NCBI GenBank assembly: GCA_947626795.1 | Contig: CANQTH010000004.1 | Location: 1 to 64,000, forward strand | Direction: 5' to 3' | Source of the DNA: an uncultured Lachnospiraceae bacterium | GTDB taxonomy: Bacteria; Bacillota; Clostridia; Lachnospirales; Lachnospiraceae | Length of the DNA: 64,000 nucleotides | In this document: one piece after another, positions 9,330 through 19,253 of the stretch | Numbering within the stretch: the stretch's first letter is position 1 | Layout of the letters: the number at the start of each line of letters is the position of its first letter | The notes under the pieces: generated by a model | Told to the model about the DNA's origin: nothing | The model's input: the letters and a program-made list of their open reading frames with translations, nothing else | The model's database searches: none | Program-made: the position numbers and the translations under genes

Positions 9330-10151
9330 TTATGGAAGGGCGTAAAATTCATGCCCGCCGTACTGGAAGAGCCATTTCAAGTTCCGGTCGAACCACGCCA
9401 TGTCATACGGGTCCGCTTTGCTCCTGGCCGAAAAGAACAGCGCGCCCTGCGAATAATCTTCGCCATGCAGGGCCTTCTCCACCGCCTCTACCGTCCCTTC
9501 CGTCACCTCGACCGTATAATACCTGCCGTCCGCCGTCGGAGAGAACTGCGCCCGCCCCGCGACGCGCTCAAAGACCACACCGTACACCGTTGAGGCGAAC
9601 CCGTCGGAAAGGACCCGGTTCAGCACAACTTCCGCCACTAAGCGCTTTCCCGTCTCATCCTCGCCCCCGGCCTCCGCCTGCACGATCCGGCAAAGAGCCT
9701 CATAATCCTCCGGCGAGACCTGGATCTCCCCGTAACGGTTCACCGGGTCTTTCCGCACCTCGCTGTACATCGTCTCCACGCTCGCGCAGACCTCCGTCTG
9801 CTCGATCTTCCGCAGCTTTTCCCTGCTCTCCCGGATCAGCCTCTCCTGATCCCCGTCCAGGACGTTTTTGCAGACCAGAGCGAAATTCCCGCCCGCGAGC
9901 GCGTTCGACTGCCAGGGATTTTCCCCCGCGCTCTCCCCGTCCTCCCGCCGGAAGCTCAAGCACTCTTCCGCCGCCCAAAATCTCCCTCTGTCCCCTAAGC
10001 CATGCACATTCAGGGAAATCAAGGCAAATATGGAAAATCCCGACATCAGGACGGCGCAGTCCCGGCAAGCCCTTTTCGCCCGATCCTGGATGCCGCCATA
10101 TAAGTTCTTGAAAAAATTCTGAATCGCTAACATAACCTTCCTCTTTTCCAA
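9330..10151 (-). CDS. SleB/CwlJ-type cell wall hydrolase (Hydrolase_2)
   Basis: YEALCRIVQAEAGGEDETGKRLVAEVVLNRV ... GRAQFSPTADG ... GALFFSARSKAD. Confidence 0.85.
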   Translation of the reverse strand: MEKRKVMLAIQNFFKNLYGGIQDRAKRACRDCAVLMSGFSIFALISLNVHGLGDRGRFWAAEECLSFRREDGESAGENPWQSNALAGGNFALVCKNVLDGDQERLIRESREKLRKIEQTEVCASVETMYSEVRKDPVNRYGEIQVSPEDYEALCRIVQAEAGGEDETGKRLVAEVVLNRVLSDGFASTVYGVVFERVAGRAQFSPTADGRYYTVEVTEGTVEAVEKALHGEDYSQGALFFSARSKADPYDMAWFDRNLKWLFQYGGHEFYALP

Positions 10152-10239
10152 AACTTGCGTTTCTTCATTTTTATGATATACTTATTTTGTATTTTTTTGA
10201 GCAAATCATACATCGACAGTAGAAAATGCGGAGGATCCC

Positions 10240-11043
10240 ATGCTGCCAGGCGTTTATGCTGCACATAAGAAAAACGGGGAACTTTATTACCGTTCCAGCG
10301 TCACTTACCAGAACAAACATATTTCCCTTGGAAGCTTTCCGGACGAAGCGCAGGCGAACTGCGCTTATCTGGATGCCCTCCGCCTGCTGAAAGACGCTTC
10401 CGTCTCCCTTGCGGACGTTTTTTCACTACCGACTATTTTAAGTTTTGGGAAAGTGATTTCTTTGTTGAATTTTCGGGATAACAAGATATATTTTAAAAAT
10501 CCTATTTATTTAAAGCATAATTATTTCATATACTATATTTCCCGGACAGACGAGCTGAAATTCGATATCGACGATCTTTTCTACTATTCCAGCCACAAGA
10601 TCATGCGCCGCAAAGGGCATCTTTTTGTCAACGATTACGGAATGCAGATCAATATCCTTTCCCGCTACGGCATCAAAAACTACGCCGTCGCCGGGCGCGA
10701 CTACTACTTTGCCAACGACGACCCGACCGATTTCCGCTATTCCAATATCATCATCGTCAATCCCTACTACGGCGTAACGAAAACAACGGCGAACGGGCGG
10801 GACTCCTACAAGGTTCAGATCCACATCAACGGAAATTACACGATCGGCTCTTATGCCATGGAAGAACAGGCCGCCATCGCCTATAACAAGGCGGTGGACC
10901 TGGCGAAAGAACATGGCGTCTCAAAAAACTTCCAAACCAATTACATCGAGCGGTACTCCCCCAGGGAGTATGCCGAGCTTTACCGCCAGACGGAACTGTC
11001 CGAAAAGTACACTGATTATTTAAAATACTTTTTAAAAAATTGA
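10240..11043 (+). CDS. AP2-domain protein with a degenerate HNH-like core (putative domesticated homing endonuclease / DNA-binding regulator)
   Basis: Two AP2-like modules (GVYAAHKKNGELYYRSSVTYQNKHISLGSFPDEAQANCAYLDA; GVTKTTANGRDSYKVQIHINGNYTIGSYAMEEQAAIAYNKAVD) flanking an HNH-like segment that lacks the catalytic His residues. Confidence 0.6.
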   Translation: MLPGVYAAHKKNGELYYRSSVTYQNKHISLGSFPDEAQANCAYLDALRLLKDASVSLADVFSLPTILSFGKVISLLNFRDNKIYFKNPIYLKHNYFIYYISRTDELKFDIDDLFYYSSHKIMRRKGHLFVNDYGMQINILSRYGIKNYAVAGRDYYFANDDPTDFRYSNIIIVNPYYGVTKTTANGRDSYKVQIHINGNYTIGSYAMEEQAAIAYNKAVDLAKEHGVSKNFQTNYIERYSPREYAELYRQTELSEKYTDYLKYFLKN

Positions 11044-11390
11044 TTAAGCCTTGCTATTCTGCTATTATATCTTTTTATTTATTTTTACTATAATCGTGAT
11101 ATATTTATTAAATAAAGATTTATATTTTATATTCTTTGCGTTTTATAAGTATCACTTATTACTAAATTATAATCTCTCTATAATTTAATTACATTTTAAT
11201 TAAGTTTTGTTTTATTTTTTCATTCCAATTTTTTGCTTTTCGAGATTGTTGTAGATTTTGGGAGATTTTACCGAAGTCCAGCCTGGTGGGATCCGGCCAC
11301 ACACGGCGCTTTTTCAGTCCAAAAATCGAATTTCCCAATACAAAAAACAATCTCTTAGATCGAATCCAGGCATTTTTTACAACGCAAAAG

Positions 11391-11455
11391 GGCAGCCGTG
11401 CGGATCCTGGATGCGCCTTCCATTTTGCATCGAATCCTGCACGGCTGCCCTTTTT
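11391..11455. terminator. Long imperfect hairpin with AAGGGCAGCCGTGC/GCACGGCTGCCCTT arms and T7 tract
   Basis: 14-bp inverted repeat around a partly self-complementary ~35-nt core; T-tract on + strand. Confidence 0.7.
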
Positions 11456-11597
11456 TTGCAACTATTCAGCCTTCTGCTTCCTAGCTGGTTATCTTCTCTT
11501 CCATTATTTCCTTCGCTTTTCCCGTAACAAAGAACCCGGAGGCGGGACTGTTACGGCCCAAATCTCACATCCAGGCCCGCAAGCGAGCCTGGAACGA

Positions 11598-12110
11598 TCA
11601 GCGGCTTTCGCCCGCCTCTTCCTTCTGCTTTTGATTGATATAATTGACTAATCCTTCGGCTCGGATAATCTTCTGCATAAATTCCGGGAACGCCTGCCCC
11701 TGGAACGTCGTCCCTTTCGTCTTGTTCGTGATGATCCCGCTGTCGAAATCCACTTCTACCTCGTCCCCGTCAGCAATCCCCTTGGACGCTTCCTTGCATT
11801 CGATGATCGGCAGCCCGATGTTGATCGCGTTCCGGTAAAAGATCCGCGCGAACGTCTCCGCGATCACACAGCTTACGCCCGCCGCCTTGATCGCGATCGG
11901 CGCGTGTTCCCGCGACGAGCCGCACCCAAAATTCTTGTCGGCCACGATCAGGTCGCCCGCTTTTACCTTATGCACAAATTCCTTGTCAATATCTTCCATG
12001 CAATGCTGCGCCAATTCCTTCGGGTCGGAAGAATTTAAGTACCTTGCCGGGATAATGACGTCCGTATCCACATTGTCTCCATATTTAAAAACTGTTCCGC
12101 TGGCTTTCAT
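11598..12110 (-). CDS. leuD: 3-isopropylmalate dehydratase small subunit
   Basis: [31 protein letters not shown] motifs; adjacent to leuC. Confidence 0.95.
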   Translation of the reverse strand: MKASGTVFKYGDNVDTDVIIPARYLNSSDPKELAQHCMEDIDKEFVHKVKAGDLIVADKNFGCGSSREHAPIAIKAAGVSCVIAETFARIFYRNAINIGLPIIECKEASKGIADGDEVEVDFDSGIITNKTKGTTFQGQAFPEFMQKIIRAEGLVNYINQKQKEEAGESR

Positions 12111-12119
12111 CTCTTCCTC

Positions 12120-13376
12120 CTATTCCTCCGGCGCTGAAATCTTTCCGGTGATCGCGCTGGCTGCTGCTACTGCTGGGCTTGCAAGGTACACTTCCGACTC
12201 CACATGCCCCATGCGCCCTACAAAGTTACGGTTGGTCGTGGAAACGCAGCGTTCCCCTTCCGCCAGGATCCCCATGTATCCGCCTAAGCACGGACCGCAG
12301 GTAGGCGCGCTGACGACCGCGCCCGCCTCGACGAACGTGCGCAAAAGCCCCTCTTCCATCGCTTCCAAATAAATCCTCTGGGTAGCCGGGATCACGATGC
12401 AGCGGATCCCCTTCGCGACTTTCTTCCCTTTCAAGATCTTCGCCGCGATCCGCAGATCGTCCAGGCGCCCGTTCGTGCAGGAGCCGATCACGACCTGGTC
12501 GATCGCCACATCCCCAACCTCGTCGATCGTCTTTGTGTTTTCCGGGAGATGCGGGAATGCCACGGTTGGCTTTAACTCGCTTAAGTCGATCGTATACGTC
12601 TCGTCGTATTCCGCGTCCTCATCCGCCTCATATACCTTATATTCCCGTTTGGAATGTCCTTTTAGATAAGCGGCCGCAATCTCGTCCACCGGAAAGATCC
12701 CATTCTTCCCGCCTGCCTCGATCGCCATGTTCGCGATCGTGAAACGGTCGTCCATGGACAGGTTCTTAATCCCGTCCCCGGTAAATTCCATCGACTTGTA
12801 CAGCGCGCCGTCCACACCGATCATGCCGATGATGTGCAAGATCACGTCTTTCCCGCTGACCCATTTTGAAGGCTTCCCGACGATATTGAACTTGATCGCG
12901 GACGGCACCTTGAACCACGCTTTCCCCGTCGCCATGCCCGCCGCCATGTCCGTGCTTCCCACGCCTGTGGAAAATGCGCCGAGCGCGCCGTATGTGCAGG
13001 TATGAGAGTCCGCGCCGATGATCACGTCCCCCGCCACGGTAAGCCCTTTCTCCGGGAGGAGCGCATGCTCGATCCCCATCTCGCCCACGTCGAAATAATT
13101 GCTGATCTCGTGCCTGCAGGCAAATTCGCGGACGCATTTGCAGTGCTGCGCGGATTTGATGTCCTTGTTTGGCACGAAATGATCCATGACCAGGGCGATC
13201 TTATCTTTATGGAACACCCCGTCCGTGGCAAACTTATCCATCTCATGGATCGCAACGGGCGTGGTGATGTCGTTCCCCAGGACTAAATCCAGGTCTGCTT
13301 CGATCAACTGCCCCGCCTTCACCTCCGGAAGGCCCGCCGCCGCAGCCAGAATCTTCTGCGTCATTGTCATTCCCAT
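12120..13376 (-). CDS. leuC: 3-isopropylmalate dehydratase large subunit
   Basis: [45 protein letters not shown]; start chosen at MGMTMTQK with RBS GGAGG. Confidence 0.95.
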   Translation of the reverse strand: MGMTMTQKILAAAAGLPEVKAGQLIEADLDLVLGNDITTPVAIHEMDKFATDGVFHKDKIALVMDHFVPNKDIKSAQHCKCVREFACRHEISNYFDVGEMGIEHALLPEKGLTVAGDVIIGADSHTCTYGALGAFSTGVGSTDMAAGMATGKAWFKVPSAIKFNIVGKPSKWVSGKDVILHIIGMIGVDGALYKSMEFTGDGIKNLSMDDRFTIANMAIEAGGKNGIFPVDEIAAAYLKGHSKREYKVYEADEDAEYDETYTIDLSELKPTVAFPHLPENTKTIDEVGDVAIDQVVIGSCTNGRLDDLRIAAKILKGKKVAKGIRCIVIPATQRIYLEAMEEGLLRTFVEAGAVVSAPTCGPCLGGYMGILAEGERCVSTTNRNFVGRMGHVESEVYLASPAVAAASAITGKISAPEE

Positions 13377-13397
13377 CTTCGTTCCTCCTTTTTTCTT

Positions 13398-13446
13398 GTA
13401 ACAGCTCAGCCTTGCGGCTTGCAACAATTCAGCCTTCGGCTTCGCA
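13398..13446 (+). repeat. Two abutting left-end fragments of the GTAACAGTTCAGCC repeat family
   Basis: GTAACAGCTCAGCCTTGCGGCTTGCAACAATTCAGCCTTCGGCTTCGCA. Confidence 0.75.
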
Positions 13447-13552
13447 TTTCTTTCTTCTTGCTATTTTAGCATAAGGCATAGTATAATAGAAATACATATT
13501 AAATATGTTTATTATAAAATTTAGTTATAGAACACCCCGAAAGGAGCCTCTT

Positions 13553-14449
13553 ATGGAACAGAATCTTTCCTCTTACCGGATCTTTTACGCGGTCGCCACG
13601 ACCGGGAACATCTCCAAGACGGCCAAGGAACTCTACATCAGCCAGCCCGCCATCAGCAAATCCATCCAAAAGCTGGAGGAAAGCGTGGGCGTGAAGCTGT
13701 TCAACCGCAGCTCGCGCGGCGTCACGCTCACTTCGGAAGGGGAGCTGCTCTACGCGCACGTAAAATCCGCGTTTGAGACGCTCATCGCCGGAGAAGAGAA
13801 GCTGCGCCGCTTCGTCGCGTTGGGCGTCGGGAACCTGACCATCGGGGCAAGCTCCACGCTGTGCAAATATGTGCTGCTCCCTTATCTCAAGGGCTTCATC
13901 AAAAAATACCCGCACATCAACATCTCCATCGCCTGCCATTCCAGCCGCCATACCCTCAAGCTCTTAGAAGAGGGCAAGCTGGACATCGGCCTGGTCGGGA
14001 AGCCGGACGTGTTAAGGAACATCGCGTTCTACCCGCTGCGCACGATCGAGGATATCTTCGTCGCCACGCAGGATTACCTGCACAACTTAAAGATCCGCGG
14101 CATCGACCGACAGCATATCCTGCAAAACTCCACGCTCCTGCTGCTCGATCCGGAAAACATGACGCGCCAATACGTTGACGACTATCTCCAGGTCGGCCGC
14201 ATGGCGATCCAGGACACGATCGAAGTCTCCAACATGGACCTGCTCATTGAAATGGCAAAAGTCGGCCTTGGGGTCGGCTGCGTCATCCGGGATTTTGTGC
14301 AAAACGAGCTGAAAAGCGGCGCGCTGCTGGAAATCCCCTTAAAGACCCCCATCCCCAAGCGGGAGATCGGCTTCGCCTATCATAAAGGCGCCAAGACATC
14401 AAAGCCGCTGGAGCATTTCATGCATTTTTACGAGGCATACGGCTCTTGA
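13553..14449 (+). CDS. LysR family transcriptional regulator
   Basis: MEQNLSSYRIFYAVATTGNISKTAKELYISQPAISKSIQKLEE HTH; divergent from leuCD. Confidence 0.92.
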   Translation: MEQNLSSYRIFYAVATTGNISKTAKELYISQPAISKSIQKLEESVGVKLFNRSSRGVTLTSEGELLYAHVKSAFETLIAGEEKLRRFVALGVGNLTIGASSTLCKYVLLPYLKGFIKKYPHINISIACHSSRHTLKLLEEGKLDIGLVGKPDVLRNIAFYPLRTIEDIFVATQDYLHNLKIRGIDRQHILQNSTLLLLDPENMTRQYVDDYLQVGRMAIQDTIEVSNMDLLIEMAKVGLGVGCVIRDFVQNELKSGALLEIPLKTPIPKREIGFAYHKGAKTSKPLEHFMHFYEAYGS

Positions 14450-14576
14450 CAGCGATCGCGTTTCCCGCAGCCTGCGGCTTCCAAACGGCTGGTTCCCAAA
14501 AAGAGGAAAACGCTTCCTGGAATCGCTGCCCACGTTGGGCTACGCCGCGCTCCCAAACATCTGGTTCCCAAAAAGA

Positions 14577-14615
14577 AGAAAACCCCCTGGCGGACAATCT
14601 GCCTGACAGGGGGTA
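14577..14615 (-). terminator. Intrinsic terminator downstream of ilvC
   Basis: ACCCCCTG...CAGGGGGT stem; T-rich tail on minus strand. Confidence 0.75.
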
Positions 14616-14640
14616 TCCAAAAATCCGATCAGCCATTCGA

Positions 14641-15672
<1,032 letters not shown>

Positions 15673-15725
15673 CTACATATATATTTATAAAAATTCGTTA
15701 AGGAATTTTTATGTCAACCCAATGG

Positions 15726-16226
15726 TCACTCGAACATCCTGACGTCGGACGAGCCTCTTGTCAGCCCCGTGATCCCGGTCCGCGCAAGCTCCAGGATCTC
15801 GTAGCCCTCCAAAAGCTCCAAAAACGCGTCCAGCTTGCTCTGGCTCCCGATCAGCTCGATCATCATGGAATCATTCGTCACATCCACGATCTTCGTCTTA
15901 AAGATCTCCGCCAGGGAGATCACCGCCTGCCGCTCCGTGCTTTTGACGCGTATCTTGATCAGGATCAATTCGCGGCACACGGAATTGCCGCTCTCCAGCT
16001 TCTTGATGTCCACGACGTCTTCGAGCTTCGCGAGCTGCTTCTCGATCTGCTCTAAGATCAGCTCGTCGCCGCTTGAGACGATCGTGATCCTGGTAAACCT
16101 TGGATCCGCCGTCACGCCCGCCGATATGCTGTCGATGTTGTAGCCCCTCCGGCTGAACAGCCCGGACACATGGCTAAGCACATTCGGCGTGTTCTCAACC
16201 AAGATAGATAATGCTTGTCTTCCCAT
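15726..16226 (-). CDS. ilvN: Acetolactate synthase small (regulatory) subunit
   Basis: LSILVENTPNVLSHVSGLFSRRGYNIDSISAGVT ACT domain. Confidence 0.95.
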   Translation of the reverse strand: MGRQALSILVENTPNVLSHVSGLFSRRGYNIDSISAGVTADPRFTRITIVSSGDELILEQIEKQLAKLEDVVDIKKLESGNSVCRELILIKIRVKSTERQAVISLAEIFKTKIVDVTNDSMMIELIGSQSKLDAFLELLEGYEILELARTGITGLTRGSSDVRMFE

Positions 16227-16255
16227 GACTGAAACCTGCCTTCTTCCTTCTTAAT

Positions 16256-16383
16256 GCTTCCGCGGCCATAACATACTTCCGCGATCATGATATGCTTCCG
16301 CGGCCACAATATGCTTCTATAGCCATCGCGCGCTTCCGCAACATATACTTCCACAGCCATCGCGTGCTCCCGTAACCATAATA
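16256..16383 (-). repeat. Array of ~6-7 degenerate ~19-bp units in the putative 5' leader of ilvN
   Basis: Recurring GCTTCCGCGGCCAYAAYAT-type units on + strand. Confidence 0.75.
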
Positions 16384-16411
16384 AGTTTAGCATATTAAAG
16401 CGGTTTGTCAA
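16384..16411 (-). promoter_or_regulatory. Putative sigma-A promoter of ilvN
   Basis: Minus strand TTGACA-N16-TAAACT preceded by TGC (extended -10). Confidence 0.5.
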
Positions 16412-17262
16412 GAGGGACGATTCCAGTTTTCGTCAATTCCGTCCGCCTTCCAGGCGTTCTTTTGCTCCGCATATCCCCCTACGGTCAGATACTGGAAACG
16501 GCTCACCGTCTTCAAGGCATCGTACACATAGCGCAGCGGGATCCGGGAGCGGTTGTTCTCCGGGCTTCCCGGCTCCGCCAGAAATACCGTGTCGTCTTCC
16601 TCCCGGTACAGCCAGAGATTGACGTAATGCCCGGGCGTGTCCTGCCAATACGCGTCGTCGTTGAAGCTGCTCACCAGAACGACCGCCGACTTCGCCCGCG
16701 CCATCTGCCTCTGGAACTTCCGGTAGCTCTCCGGCTTGCGGCGCAGGCGGCAGGAAATCCCGCAGGCGCGCAGGGAATCCCGCATATCCGCCCAATCGAT
16801 CGCCCCCGCTTCCCCTTCCGGGGCGTAATCAGACGCCTCGATGGCATAGCCGTACATATCCAGGGGCGAGACTTCATAAGGCGAGAGGGTGTCGTAAATA
16901 TTCGCCATGCAGCAAAGGCCGCAGCCAAAACCGCCGAACGGGTTCCCCTCTACCCTGAACTGGCACCATTCGCCCGACCACGGGACGCTTTCCGCCCAGG
17001 AGCGCGGCCCCTGCAAAAAGGAATAGACGTCCGCTTCCTCTAAGGAGAACGCCCGTATCAGTGCTTTCTTCTCCTGCTCGTTCAGGCTCTCCGCCAGCCA
17101 ATCGGCCGGGCCCGTATACAGCTCGCCGCCCAGATCCATGTGTACCGTCTCCACTTTTATGCGGATCGGCTCTTCCTCCGCACTCTTTCCGCTCTCCCAC
17201 GCCATGCCTGCCAGGCAGAAAAGAAAGAGCAGAACCGCGGCCACAGACATATGCTTTCCCAT
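16408..17262 (-). CDS. Secreted C39-like (papain-fold) cysteine peptidase family protein
   Basis: Signal peptide; GFGCGLCCMANIYDTL nucleophile-like motif and downstream PGHYVNLWLY. Confidence 0.65.
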   Translation of the reverse strand: MGKHMSVAAVLLFLFCLAGMAWESGKSAEEEPIRIKVETVHMDLGGELYTGPADWLAESLNEQEKKALIRAFSLEEADVYSFLQGPRSWAESVPWSGEWCQFRVEGNPFGGFGCGLCCMANIYDTLSPYEVSPLDMYGYAIEASDYAPEGEAGAIDWADMRDSLRACGISCRLRRKPESYRKFQRQMARAKSAVVLVSSFNDDAYWQDTPGHYVNLWLYREEDDTVFLAEPGSPENNRSRIPLRYVYDALKTVSRFQYLTVGGYAEQKNAWKADGIDENWNRPS

Positions 17263-17285
17263 CGTTTTTCTCCTGCGTAAAAATT

Positions 17286-17322
17286 CGTAACAGCCAGCTT
17301 ACGGCTGCCCTGTTACGGAACC
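17286..17322 (+). repeat. Member of GTAACAGTTCAGCC repeat family (left-half palindrome)
   Basis: CGTAACAGCCAGCTTACGGCTGCCCTGTTACGGAACCC. Confidence 0.7.
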
Positions 17323-17347
17323 CGCCCATAGAGGCGGAAGCCTTCTC

Positions 17348-17965
17348 TCACCGAATAAAATGCGTCGGCCTCCACGCTTCTTTTTCCGGAAGGCCGTACT
17401 TCTCCTTCCCAAGCTGGATACTCTTGATCAAGAATGACATATTCCGCGCCAGCGTCCGCATGGTCTGAAGGCCTTCTTCGTCTTTTGCCGCCTCGCCTTT
17501 CTCCCGCCCGTGCGCGCTGTTCCAATACTGGCTCGACGCGACTGGCATATTAGAGATCGTGAAGTACTTATTCAGCTCGTCGAAGGTGGCGGAAAGGCCG
17601 CCCCGGCGCGCGACTGCCACGCTCGCCCCCACTTTCATCGTCTTGTCAAAGCCCGTGCTGTAAAACAGGCGGTCCAAAAAGGAGATCAGCGTCCCGTTCG
17701 CCGACGCGTAATACACGGGGCTTGCGATCACCAGCCCGTCCGCCGCCTCGAACTTGGGCGCAGTCTCATTCACCAGGTCGTCGAACACGCATTTCCCGCT
17801 CTCAAAGCAGGAGCCGCAGGCAATGCAGCCCCGAATCTCCCGGCTGCCGACCTGGACGGTCTCCGTTTCAATCCCATTTTCCTTAAAAACCTGTTCCATC
17901 TCATGCAGCACGAGTTCCGTGTTCCCCTGCGGCCTGGGAGAGCCGTTAAGCATCAAAACCTTCAT
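17348..17965 (-). CDS. Flavodoxin-family NADPH-dependent FMN reductase / iron-sulfur flavoprotein
   Basis: MKVLMLNGSPRPQGNTELVL; CIACGSCFESGKCVFDD; GLVIASPVYYASANGTLISFLDR. Confidence 0.88.
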   Translation of the reverse strand: MKVLMLNGSPRPQGNTELVLHEMEQVFKENGIETETVQVGSREIRGCIACGSCFESGKCVFDDLVNETAPKFEAADGLVIASPVYYASANGTLISFLDRLFYSTGFDKTMKVGASVAVARRGGLSATFDELNKYFTISNMPVASSQYWNSAHGREKGEAAKDEEGLQTMRTLARNMSFLIKSIQLGKEKYGLPEKEAWRPTHFIR

Positions 17966-18189
17966 TCCCGTTTCCTTCCTTTCCTCCGGGCGCCGCCTGG
18001 CACGTCTTTTCCGCGCGGCCAAGCGTCCCGGCTTTTGATTTAATATTATAACGCTATTTTTTTCATCTTACAACTCAAAATGCATAAATTTACTTTCACA
18101 TTCCGAAAAAAATTACTTGCATAATCCGAAAAAATGCGTTATTGTATTATTTGTATAGTACAGTAAGACACGAAAGGCGAGGTGATGAA

Positions 18190-18561
18190 ATGCCATGGGA
18201 CTTTACTTCTGACCGGCCTATTTTTCTCCAGATCATCGAAAAAATACAACTGGAGATCGTATCCGGCCGCTATCGGCCGGGCGACAAGCTTCCGTCTGTC
18301 CGCGAACTCGCGCAGGAAGCCTCCGTCAACCCCAATACGATGCAAAAGGCCCTTTCCGAGCTGGAACGCACCGGGCTGGTCTACTCGCATCGCACGAGCG
18401 GCCGCTTTATCACGGAGGACGCCGCCATGGTGAGCGGGCTGAGGGCCGAGCTTGCCGAAAAGGTCGTGGCGCAGTTCCTCTTGGACCTCCAAAAGCTCGG
18501 GTTCCAGAAAGAAAGCGCGCTGACGCTCATCACAAATTTTATCAAAGGAGACGAGAAATGA
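18190..18561 (+). CDS. GntR family (YtrA-type) transcriptional regulator
   Basis: PIFLQIIEKIQLEIVSGRYRPGDKLPSVRELAQEASVNPNTMQKALSELERTGL. Confidence 0.93.
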   Translation: MPWDFTSDRPIFLQIIEKIQLEIVSGRYRPGDKLPSVRELAQEASVNPNTMQKALSELERTGLVYSHRTSGRFITEDAAMVSGLRAELAEKVVAQFLLDLQKLGFQKESALTLITNFIKGDEK

Positions 18562-19253
18562 CATTATTGGAATGCAAAGGACTCACGAAAAAATACTGCG
18601 GATATCCCGCGCTGTCCAACGTCGACCTCCAGATCGGAAGCGGGCACATCATCGGGCTGCTCGGCCCGAACGGGAGCGGGAAGACCACGTTGATCAAGCT
18701 GATCGCCGGGCTGCTCGCCCCTACCGAGGGGACGGTCTCCGTCGTCGGCTGCCCCATCGGCGTGAAAAGCAAGGGAATGGTCTCCTACCTTCCCGATTAC
18801 AGCTATTTGAACGGCAGCATGAAAGTCAAGGACATCATCCGCCTGTTCGAGGATTTTTATGAGGATTTCGACACGGCGCGCGCCTACGATATGCTGGCGA
18901 AGCTCGACATCAATCCGGGAAAGAAGCTGAAGACCTTCTCCAAAGGCGCGAAGGAAAAGGTGCAGCTGATCCTGGTAATGAGCCGCCGCGCCAAGCTTTA
19001 CGTCCTGGATGAGCCGATCGCCGGGGTAGATCCGGCCGCAAGGGATTATATCCTGCAGACCATTCTTTCCAATTATGAGGAAGACGCTTCCATCCTGATC
19101 TCCACGCATCTTGTCTCGGATATCGAGAAGATCTTAGACGAAGTGATCTTCATCCGAAACGGCTCCATCCTAACCCATGCTTCCGTGGACGGCCTGCGGC
19201 AGCAGGGAGGCAGATCCATCGACACTATTTTCCGGGAGGTGTTCAAATGTTAG
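18558..19253 (+). CDS. ABC transporter ATP-binding protein
   Basis: GLLGPNGSGKTTLIKLIAGLL; KLYVLDEPIAGVDPAARD; 4-bp overlap with GntR gene. Confidence 0.95.
   Translation: MTLLECKGLTKKYCGYPALSNVDLQIGSGHIIGLLGPNGSGKTTLIKLIAGLLAPTEGTVSVVGCPIGVKSKGMVSYLPDYSYLNGSMKVKDIIRLFEDFYEDFDTARAYDMLAKLDINPGKKLKTFSKGAKEKVQLILVMSRRAKLYVLDEPIAGVDPAARDYILQTILSNYEEDASILISTHLVSDIEKILDEVIFIRNGSILTHASVDGLRQQGGRSIDTIFREVFKC

Noticed and set aside
11189-11461. 90-aa minus ORF downstream of leuD
   Set aside because: Starts within the long hairpin terminator and runs through AT-rich DNA; no RBS or domain.
13377-13552. T-box or riboswitch upstream of leuC
   Set aside because: No T-box sequence or specifier/antiterminator structure recognisable; hairpins there belong to the repeat family.
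16112-16411. 99-aa ilvN leader ORF as an attenuation leader peptide
   Set aside because: No run of Leu/Val/Ile codons followed by competing hairpins; overlaps ilvN out of frame; better explained by the 19-bp repeat array.
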